NCBI GenBank assembly: GCA_048526005.1
Contig: DBFVEH010000007.1
Span: forward strand, 1-64,000
Source of the DNA: QALR01 sp900552255
GTDB lineage: Bacteria > Bacillota > Clostridia > Oscillospirales > CAG-272
DNA: 64,000 nt
Direction: 5' to 3'
The stretch's first letter is position 1; every line of letters starts with the position of its first letter. The position numbers were made by a program, and so were the translations under genes. This document shows, piece by piece, positions 44,584 to 52,500 of this stretch. The notes below the pieces were generated by a model. It was not told the DNA's origin. It worked only from the letters and a program-made list of their open reading frames with translations, and did no database searches.

Positions 44584-44789
44584 AGCTTATATAACACCTC
44601 CTTTTTTTGATTTCTTTTATTTTATTAAGGAATAAACCCGCCGCGGAGAAAGAAAGCTCATTCGATCAAAATCCTCCGCAACATACTATTATTATAATAT
44701 ATCTGTATACCAATGTCAAGCGGAATGTGTTTTTTTGCTGCTTTTTGGCTGAAAATAAATGGAATTTTGATTGATTTGTGAGAAATAAA

Positions 44790-44823
44790 AAAATTCGCCG
44801 GAGGATAAAGTCCGGCGAATTTT
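44790..44823 (-). terminator. Terminator of the minus-strand lipoprotein gene
   Basis: AAATTCGCCGGA (44791-44802) pairs with TCCGGCGAATTT (44811-44822). On the minus strand T-rich sequence follows. The stretch 44584-44789 holds only the rny leader and AT-rich sequence. Confidence 0.85.
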
Positions 44824-44835
44824 ATGTTTTAAAAA

Positions 44836-45273
44836 TTATTTGTTGAAGAGCTCAATCTTTTCGTCATTATCGAGAATAGACGGCAGAAGAATGCAGTTTC
44901 CGTTGACATAGTCGGAATTCTGAGCATCGGTAATGAGTCCTTTCAGAGTAGCGCTTCCGTTTTCTTCAAAAGCCTTTTCAAGCTCCGCGTCGGATTTGAA
45001 CTCCAAAACAAACGCCCATTTGTAGGTTGTCAGACTGCCGACAGAGACAACTTCCTTTTTGAACATGTGGAGCGTACAGGAAATTTCACCTTCTTCGAGC
45101 TGAGCGGCGATGGTGTTGGCGGTTGCCGCATCATCATCATCAGAGCTTTCTACATATGTATAACCGGCATCTGTGAAGTTCTTCTTGATTTTGCTGAAAG
45201 TTCCGCAGGAAGCAAGAAGGAAAACGAGAGACACGGCAAGACACGCCGCAAGAATTTTTTTACACATTTTCAT
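44836..45273 (-). CDS. Lipoprotein of unknown function
   Basis: 145 residues. Signal peptide with lipobox LASC (Cys about 23). The mature part opens GTFSKIKKNFTDAGYTYVES, then an Asp run (SSDDDDAAT) and a mixed alpha/beta domain with CTLHMFKK and a C-terminal VNGNCILLP. It resembles small clostridial lipoproteins with one sensor-like fold but no family name is evident. RBS GGAGG is strong. It is monocistronic: its terminator separates it from rny. Confidence 0.7.
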   Translation of the reverse strand: MKMCKKILAACLAVSLVFLLASCGTFSKIKKNFTDAGYTYVESSDDDDAATANTIAAQLEEGEISCTLHMFKKEVVSVGSLTTYKWAFVLEFKSDAELEKAFEENGSATLKGLITDAQNSDYVNGNCILLPSILDNDEKIELFNK

Positions 45274-45444
45274 TCAGTAAATCCTCCAAAAAATAATTTT
45301 ATATTTTTATTTTATTATATACGAATCAGGAGAAAAAGTCAATATAAATTATGAACAAATCATGAAACTTTGTTTCGTCAAAAAAATATTTTTCCTTATA
45401 AGCTATATTTACGAAGCATTTTGTAAAAAAATTTAAAATTTCTG

Positions 45445-45473
45445 TTGCAAATCCCGATGAATTGTGGTATCCT
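45445..45473 (+). promoter_or_regulatory. Promoter of the pheS T-box transcript
   Basis: TTGCAA (45445-45450), a 17-base spacer and TATCCT (45468-45473) stand directly before the T-box leader. Confidence 0.7.
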
Positions 45474-45496
45474 ATATAAAACACATCAAAAACGCT

Positions 45497-45736
45497 GGGA
45501 AGAAGCGGCTTTATTTCTTTGATTGCGGACAAAAGAGAGGTTTGTCACCGGCTGAAAGCAAACCGTCCGTTGGAATATCGCCTTTCGCTTCGGAGCGGAC
45601 GTCGTGAAGCATGAGTAGCGGCGCACGGTTTGTCCCCGTTACGGACAGAGAAGAGTGTCCGCGCTGTGCGTGGAAATTCGGGTGGTACCGCGGAAGAAAT
45701 ATGCTCCCGTCCCTTTTATGTGGACGGGAGCTTTTT
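45497..45736 (+). promoter_or_regulatory. T-box leader controlling pheST
   Basis: The T-box sequence GGGTGGTACCGCGG (45680-45693) is exact. Upstream is a Stem I region with AGAGAGG and a hairpin GGTTTG...CAAACC (about 45538-45563). UUC (phenylalanine) triplets lie at 45584-45586 and 45589-45591, where the specifier loop should be; which one is used I cannot decide. The terminator GCTCCCGTCC/GGACGGGAGC (45703-45712 and 45722-45731) is followed by TTTTT. Uncharged tRNA-Phe should stabilise the antiterminator and turn on pheST. Confidence 0.95.
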
Positions 45737-45781
45737 GTTTTCGGTCTTTTCATATCGATCACAAAGAAAGGATAGAACAGA

Positions 45782-46792
45782 ATGAAGGAATTGCTGGAAA
45801 AAATCAGAGAAAAAGCGATCCGTGAGATCGCTTCCTCGGACGATATCGAGGGGCTTCGGATCAAATATCTCGGCAAAAAGGGAGAGCTGACCGCCGTCCT
45901 GCGCGGAATGGGAAGCGTTTCTCCCGAAGAGCGCCCGCTCATCGGGCAGCTGGCGAATGAAGTAAGAAGCAAAATCGAAGAGGCGCTCACCGCAAAGGCG
46001 GAGCTGAAAAAGAAGCATGAGCTCGAACGCCGGCTGGCGTCGGAGGCTGTTGATGTGACGATCCCGGGGGAAAAATTTACGGTCGGACATCGTCATCCGC
46101 TCGCACAGACGGAGGCGATGCTGCGCGATATCTTCGTTGGGATGGGCTTTTCCGTCGCGGAGGGACCGGAGGTCGAATACGACTACTATAATTTTGAGGC
46201 TCTGAATCTGCCGAAAAATCATCCGGCGCGCGACACGCAGGATACTTTTTATATTACGGACAACATTCTGCTGCGTTCCCAAACGTCTCCCGTGCAGGTG
46301 AGGACGATGGAGGTGCAGAAGCCGCCGATCCGCGTGATCTCGCCGGGGCGCGTGTATCGGGCAGATCCCGCCGACGCGACCCATTCTCCGATTTTCCATC
46401 AGGTGGAGGGGCTCGTCGTCGATCACGGCATCACAATGGGGGATCTCAAAGGGATCCTCGAGCTGTTTGCAAAGCGCATGTTCGGAGAGGAGACGAAGAT
46501 CCGCTTCCGTCCGCACCATTTCCCGTTCACGGAGCCTTCCGCCGAGGTGGATGTGTCCTGCTTTGTCTGCGGCGGAAAGGGCTGCCGTCTCTGCAAGGGC
46601 GAGGGCTGGATTGAGATTCTCGGTTCCGGCATGGTGCATCCGTTCGTGCTCTCGAACTGCGGCATCGATCCGGAGGAGTATTCCGGCTTTGCCTTCGGCA
46701 TGGGCGTGGAAAGGATCACGATGGCAAGACTCGGCATCGACGACATGCGGCTGCTTTATGAGAACGATGTGCGGTTCCTGCATCAGTTTTAA
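45782..46792 (+). CDS. pheS: Phenylalanyl-tRNA synthetase alpha subunit
   Basis: 336 residues. Class II catalytic core. The N-terminal coiled coil that contacts tRNA is followed by AMLRDIFVGMGFSVAEGPEVE (motif 1 region), FRPHHFPFTEPSAEVD (about 242-257, motif 2), and GFAFGMGVERITMARLGI (about 300-317, motif 3). A CxxC...CxxC-like segment (CFVCGGKGCRLC) is the usual bacterial small zinc-knuckle-like insert. It forms an alpha2beta2 enzyme with PheT encoded 20 bases downstream. Expression is set by the T-box. Confidence 0.98.
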   Translation: MKELLEKIREKAIREIASSDDIEGLRIKYLGKKGELTAVLRGMGSVSPEERPLIGQLANEVRSKIEEALTAKAELKKKHELERRLASEAVDVTIPGEKFTVGHRHPLAQTEAMLRDIFVGMGFSVAEGPEVEYDYYNFEALNLPKNHPARDTQDTFYITDNILLRSQTSPVQVRTMEVQKPPIRVISPGRVYRADPADATHSPIFHQVEGLVVDHGITMGDLKGILELFAKRMFGEETKIRFRPHHFPFTEPSAEVDVSCFVCGGKGCRLCKGEGWIEILGSGMVHPFVLSNCGIDPEEYSGFAFGMGVERITMARLGIDDMRLLYENDVRFLHQF

Positions 46793-46812
46793 ACGGTAAG
46801 GAGGCGAAAATC

Positions 46813-49248
46813 ATGGTTTTATCGATGAAATGGCTGTCCGATTTTGTGGACTGCGAGGATATTGAAATCAAAAAATACTGCGACAGAATGACCGACACCG
46901 GCTCTAAGGTGGAGGGATACGAGCTTCTCGGCTCTGAAATTGAAAACGTAAAAGTGGGTCTCATTCGGAAGATCACGCAGCATCCGGACGCGGAGCGTCT
47001 CGTCGTCTGCGAGGTGGACTGCGGAGAAAAGACGTTACAGATCATCACCGCGGCGAAAAACGTGTTTGAGGGAGCGCTCGTGCCCGTCTGCTATTGTCCG
47101 AAGGAGGAAAAGCGCGTGGCAAAGCTTGCCACGGGCGCGGAGATCAAGTCCGGCAAGCTGCGCGGCCTTGTTTCCGAGGGCATGTTCTGCTCGATTGAGG
47201 AGCTTGGGCTCACGACGCACGATATGCCGGGCGCCGCGACCGACGGCATCCTGATTTTAAATGACTATGACCTCGGCTGCAAGCCGGGCGACGATATCGT
47301 CGATGTGCTCGGAATGCGCGACCGCGCCGTCGAATTTGAAATCACGCCGAATCGTCCCGACTGCCTTTCCGTCATCGGGCTGGCACGCGAGAGCGCGGCA
47401 AGCTTCGAGCGGCCGCTGCACATTCCGGTGCCGACGGTAAGGGAAGCGGGGGACGACATCAAAAATTATATCGATATTGCGATCAAGGATACGGAGAAAT
47501 GCTTCCGTTACAGCGCGCGCGTGATCAAAAACGTGAAGATCGAGCCCTCGCCGCTTTGGCTGCGCATGAGACTGCGCGCATCCGGCGTGCGGCCGATCAA
47601 CAATATCGTCGATATCACGAACTATGTCATGCTGGAATACGGACAGCCGATGCATGCGTTCGATTATAAATGTCTTGACGGAAAGCATATCGAGGTGCGC
47701 ACCGCAGGCGATAAGGAAGCGTTCCTGACGCTCGACGGCCAAGAGCGGCTCCTGGACGCAGATATGCTGGTAATCGCCGACGGCAAAAAGCCGGTTGGAA
47801 TCGCAGGCGTCATGGGCGGCGCGAACAGCGAGATCACGGAGAAGACGACGACTGTGGTGTTTGAATCCGCGATGTTTCTCGGCAGCTCCGTGCGCATCAC
47901 GGCGAAAAAGCTCGGTATGCGCACCGACGCCTCGTCGCGTTTTGAAAAAGGGCTGGACGTCGAGAATACCGTTCCGGCGCTTGATCGCGCCTGCGAGCTT
48001 GTGAATCTATTGGGCGCCGGCGAAGTCGTTTCCGGCATGATCGATCTTTATCCCGAAAAGAAAGGGACGGCGACCGTCCCCTTTGAGCCGGAAAAAATCA
48101 ATCGTTTCCTCGGAATCCGCCTGTCCACCGAAAAAATGACGAGAATTTTGGAAAGTCTGCATTTTGTCGTAAAAGACGGGAAAGTGTATGTCCCGTCGTA
48201 CCGCGACGACGTGCGCTGTATGAACGATATCGCCGAGGAGGTTGTGAGAATCTACGGCTATAACGAAATCGAGTCCGGCAATATCGTCGCCGCTATGACG
48301 CAAGGGGGACTGACGGAAAAACAAAAATTTACGGAGGAGCTGCACGGACTTCTCTGCGGCTTCGGACTTGATGAGATCTACACGTATTCTTTCATGTCGG
48401 CAAAGCTTTATGACAAAGCCGGCTTTACGCCGGACGACAGCCGCCGCCGCTCGGTTGAAATCATGAATCCGTTCGGTGAGGATTCCAAAACCATGCGCAC
48501 GACGGCGATTCCGTCGATGCTTGAAACGCTCGAAATCAACTGCAATAAGAGCGCGGAAACAGCGGCGCTTTATGAAATGGCGCGCGTGTTCCTGCCGAGA
48601 GAGGGCATTGTCACCAATACGCACGGATTGGAGGGCACTCTGCCGGACGAAAGGGTCAAGATCATGATCGGCATGTACGGCTCCGGCGATTTTTCCCGTC
48701 TCAAAGGCATGTGCGAGGCGATCTTTGCTTATACAGGTGCGGAGGTCAAATTTGCGGCGGAGATATCGGATCCGACGTTCCACCCCGGAAGATGCGCTGT
48801 GATGACGGCGAAAAACGGACTGCCGCTCGGTATCATGGGCGAGCTGCATCCGACGGTGGCGGCCGGCTATACGTTTACCTCGCCTGTTTATCTTGCGGAA
48901 ATCGATCTCGAAAACCTTTATGCCTCCTCCGACCGGGAAAAGGCTTATAAGCCTCTGCCGAAATTCCCGGCTGTGACACGCGATTTCTCGTTTATCTGCG
49001 ATGAGAGCGTCACGGTCGGCGCGATCGAGGACGCGATGCGCGCGTCCGGCGTTTCCCTGATTGAGAATATCGCCTTTTTCGATGTTTACAGAGGGATCCA
49101 GATCGGCAGCGGCAAAAAAAGTGTCTCCTTCTCGGTTTCCCTGCGCAGTTCAGACCATACGCTGACGGTGGAGGAAGCGGATAAGGCCACCGCAAAGATT
49201 TTGCGCGGCGTGGAACGTATACTTGGAATTACGATCAGGCAGTCATAA
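46813..49248 (+). CDS. pheT: Phenylalanyl-tRNA synthetase beta subunit
   Basis: 811 residues, standard length. An N-terminal EMAP-type tRNA-binding domain (about 40-150) and the B3/B4 editing domain, which removes mischarged tyrosine, precede the B5 module and the catalytic-like core. The FDX-ACB domain (about 718-811, with FPAVTRDFSFICDESVT) binds the tRNA anticodon. The start is the ATG at 46813 after AAGGAGG. A strong terminator follows. Confidence 0.98.
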   Translation: MVLSMKWLSDFVDCEDIEIKKYCDRMTDTGSKVEGYELLGSEIENVKVGLIRKITQHPDAERLVVCEVDCGEKTLQIITAAKNVFEGALVPVCYCPKEEKRVAKLATGAEIKSGKLRGLVSEGMFCSIEELGLTTHDMPGAATDGILILNDYDLGCKPGDDIVDVLGMRDRAVEFEITPNRPDCLSVIGLARESAASFERPLHIPVPTVREAGDDIKNYIDIAIKDTEKCFRYSARVIKNVKIEPSPLWLRMRLRASGVRPINNIVDITNYVMLEYGQPMHAFDYKCLDGKHIEVRTAGDKEAFLTLDGQERLLDADMLVIADGKKPVGIAGVMGGANSEITEKTTTVVFESAMFLGSSVRITAKKLGMRTDASSRFEKGLDVENTVPALDRACELVNLLGAGEVVSGMIDLYPEKKGTATVPFEPEKINRFLGIRLSTEKMTRILESLHFVVKDGKVYVPSYRDDVRCMNDIAEEVVRIYGYNEIESGNIVAAMTQGGLTEKQKFTEELHGLLCGFGLDEIYTYSFMSAKLYDKAGFTPDDSRRRSVEIMNPFGEDSKTMRTTAIPSMLETLEINCNKSAETAALYEMARVFLPREGIVTNTHGLEGTLPDERVKIMIGMYGSGDFSRLKGMCEAIFAYTGAEVKFAAEISDPTFHPGRCAVMTAKNGLPLGIMGELHPTVAAGYTFTSPVYLAEIDLENLYASSDREKAYKPLPKFPAVTRDFSFICDESVTVGAIEDAMRASGVSLIENIAFFDVYRGIQIGSGKKSVSFSVSLRSSDHTLTVEEADKATAKILRGVERILGITIRQS

Positions 49249-49264
49249 GCGTAACGGCAAATAT

Positions 49265-49296
49265 AAAAGCGCGTCCGGATTTCGGACGCGCTTTTT
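49265..49296 (+). terminator. Terminator after pheT
   Basis: AAAAGCGCGTCCG (49265-49277) pairs with CGGACGCGCTTTT (49283-49295) around GATTT. Confidence 0.93.
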
Positions 49297-49329
49297 CTTC
49301 CTTTTATATTATATATAGCGTCTCCTCCT

Positions 49330-49393
49330 AATGTTTCAATTGTGTTACAAAATGGAGAAATCCGTTGACAAGAGTCTTCGGGACGCGTATGCT
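49330..49393 (+). promoter_or_regulatory. S-layer gene promoter P1 with upstream 24-base element
   Basis: The element at 49330-49353 holds TGTTTCA (49332-49338) and TGTTACA (49343-49349), start to start 11 bases. It is followed after 11 bases by -35 TTGACA (49365-49370), a 17-base spacer and -10 TATGCT (49388-49393). Confidence 0.75.
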
Positions 49394-49431
49394 AATCATA
49401 TAAGCTCTGCAAAACGGGAAAATCTGCCGCG

Positions 49432-49495
49432 AATGTTACAGTTGTGTTACAAAATCGCGGAAGCTATTGCAATTTTTTTTCGTTTGTAGTAGGAT
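49432..49495 (+). promoter_or_regulatory. S-layer gene promoter P2 with upstream 24-base element
   Basis: A second copy of the 24-base element (49432-49455, two mismatches) holds TGTTACA at 49434-49440 and 49445-49451. Again 11 bases lead to -35 TTGCAA (49467-49472), then a 17-base spacer and -10 TAGGAT (49490-49495). All parts lie exactly 102 bases after those of P1. Confidence 0.75.
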
Positions 49496-49504
49496 ATTTA
49501 CACT

Positions 49505-49539
49505 AAGTACGACTGGCGGAGCCTTTCTGCCGGTTACTT
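49505..49539 (+). ncRNA. 5' UTR hairpin of the S-layer mRNA
   Basis: AAGTA (49505-49509) pairs with TACTT (49535-49539), and ACTGGCGGA (49512-49520) with TCTGCCGGT (49526-49534, two G-U pairs), leaving a two-base bulge and a 5-base loop. It begins at or near the expected P2 start point, so it may protect the 5' end. The RBS AGGAGGA follows at about 49548-49554. Confidence 0.6.
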
Positions 49540-49559
49540 AAATAATTAGGAGGAATACT

Positions 49560-52500
49560 ATGAAGAACTTCAAGCGAATTCTTGCACTTGTAATCGCTAT
49601 CGTTATGGTAGTAGGTACATTTGCAAGCTTGTCTGCAGCCGGTTCCAAGTGGTACAGCGAGGCCGTGACTTTTATTGAAGAGAACGGTATCGCAGTCATT
49701 GGAGCAAACGCCGACAAGAAAATTACGAGAAACGAATTCGTGCTTTGGGTCGCGAAAATCGAATCTCACCAGCTCAGCGACACGGCTTGGAGTGAGCAGA
49801 TTGCGAATACAGTCTTCACGGATGTAACCGATGCTCACTACAAAGCGGCGATCGCGTATTCTGCAAGACGTAATTTCATCATCGGCAACGGTGACGGAAC
49901 GTTCAGCCCCGATAAGGCTACGACCTTTGCTGAGGCTTGCGCCGTAATCGTCCGCGTGATGGGCTACGAGAACAAGGTGTATGATACGTCAGCGGATGCG
50001 TGGGCGTTCAATTACATGCAGGTTGCCAATACATACTGCCATGCGATTGACGACGTATTCATGAAAGAGACGGATACATACAATCCCGATTATGAGCTCA
50101 CACAGGGTGAGGCGGCTTACCTCCTCGCTACGATCATGAACTTCAACAAGCAGCCGACGGATTCGGATTATTCCGAGACCTCCGATGGCATCAACCTCGG
50201 CGAGTGGTTTGATGTAAACGGCGGTAGCACAGGCGTTGTCGGCAAGTCTTACTATGTTCAGTCGATCAACAGAGTTTGCAAGGGTGAGTCCATGTCCACA
50301 CTGCTCGCTCTCGGCGGACAGAAAGGCCTGCTCTACACCAACGAGCTCGACACTGCGAAGGATGTCGTCCTTCTTCCGACGGATGGCACAGCTCCGCTCG
50401 TGATCGACGGTGCGTCTTTCCTGAAGATGCTTAGAATTTCTCTCGGTCTCAATCCGGAGAGAGATATCGCAAACGAAGAGCCTGAAATCAACGTGTTTAG
50501 TTATCTTGATGTCGGTTCGATTGTCAATATTGTTATCGATAAGAGCGCGACGAGCACGAACGCTTATCTGGATAACGATAGCGACGGCACGTATACCGAG
50601 GTAGACCAAAAGATCATGGTTTCCTCTCTCAGCGCTTCCTCCAACAGCGTGATTGTCGACACTTATTTGCAGGCGACAAGCGCGAAGGAAGGTGAGGATT
50701 ACGGTGATGGATCCAACAATGCATCTGCGGCAACCAACCTCATCATCAGCGCGGCTGATCTTTCCAAGTATGTCGGCTGGACCATCCGTGAAATCGGAAC
50801 GACTGAGAATACCTGCCCGGTGCTTCCCGCTTCTTACAGCGCAGAGCTTGCAACCTCTTGGACGAATGTTGTGAAGGATGCAGACGGCGTTGTCACCTCG
50901 GCGGTTCTCAACTTCAAGGGACAGACCTATACCGTGAACGGTTCGAGCGATGAGATCGCAATCTATTCCGGCGACGATCTGACCACAGTCCTGACTCCGG
51001 ATGAGGCTGTAAATGCCATCATCAACATTGCTCAGGGCGAGGCTTTGGTCGTGTTCAACGATATCGACGGCGACGGCAGATATGATTCCGCCATTGTCAA
51101 AGAATCGGATCCGTTCCTTTATGTCGGCACACCGAATGTTGCCGGCTCGGCAACGGCCACATATGATTACTATTCTTCTATCAGCAACGGCACGGTTATC
51201 GGCAATGCTCGGATGAAGGGCAATGCTCTCGGTACGGTTATTTATAACAAGTCTGTCGAATTTGCTGCCGGCGGAACGACCGGTGTTGCGGATTACAGAA
51301 CCGACGGTTATCTGCTCAAAGACAGTGCGACCGGTAAAATGCAGCTGATTCTGAGAGCTTCCAACAAGCACTTCTTCATCGATGGTGCTACTGACTCGTA
51401 TGGCAACGCATCTCCTCACTTCTATAAGGTGGTGGATCTTGCTACGTTCGGCGTAGGTGTCATCGAGGAGGTTGATGCGTTCGCGCTCGACAACTATTAT
51501 GTTGCGAAGATCGTACAGACGGATGGAACCACTAAGACGGTTTATATCCCGGTTACTCCTTCTGAAAAAACGACGCTTCCCGTTACGGTTGACGGCGTTA
51601 CGGCGGACTACACTTTCGACAGCTCCAACTGGTGCACATTCTTGACGCAGATGAAGGATGAAGTTATTGCAAGCGGCATCGTATCCGGCGTCGAGGATCC
51701 CAGTTATAAATCTGCAACAGCAGCTTGGATGGCTGGTAAATATGTTCAGTTCGCGGTTGATGCGGACAGCAAAGTTATCGTTATGCTCGGCACAGATTCC
51801 TCTGCCAATGTCAGCGGTTTCGTGACCGGTGTCACAAAGACGGATACGGGCGACAATACCTTTAATGTTTCGATCGCGACATACAGCTCGAGCAAAGTTG
51901 CTGGTGTTTCAACATATGAAGTCAGAGCGAATGCTTCTTCTATGTTTGACTGGCAGAATTATGAAGTTTACAATGCGATCTTCTCCAGCAAGCTTGCCGA
52001 TCCGTATGGCATGGAAGATGGCAGAGTAAATGCAGATGAAGATTTGATTTATGTAACCGTATATCAGGATGCTGCTACAAAGTATTTGAAGTACAATAGC
52101 ACGCTTTCTGCAGGTTCTTGGGTCAATGTTGAAGGCAGATACAATATCAGTCTGACGGAAGTTGACGGCTCGAGAGTATATGCGGACGACAAGAGCAGCT
52201 ATACTGCTGATTATAAGGGCACGGTAGGCTTCGGCCCGTATTATGAGAGAACTTATAACACGACAAAGAAAGCCTATGAGTATGTCCTGAAATTCACAAG
52301 AGTTGTGGAATACACGGGTATTACCGGTTCTGCAACCGCGGTGATCGATAAGACAAAGACACTCATGACACCTGTTTATGTCGGTGAGAGTGGTACGGTT
52401 TCTACTCAGCTGAAGGCTACCACAGATGCTGATTTTGAAAAGTATACCATTGCAAACGGTTTCTATATCGATGATGTGACAAATCTTGTATATCAGCTCA

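Noticed and set aside
49989..51419. 476-codon open frame antisense to the S-layer gene
   Set aside because: The S-layer gene avoids TTA, CTA and TCA codons through strong codon bias, which keeps the opposite frame open. No RBS or family similarity is seen.
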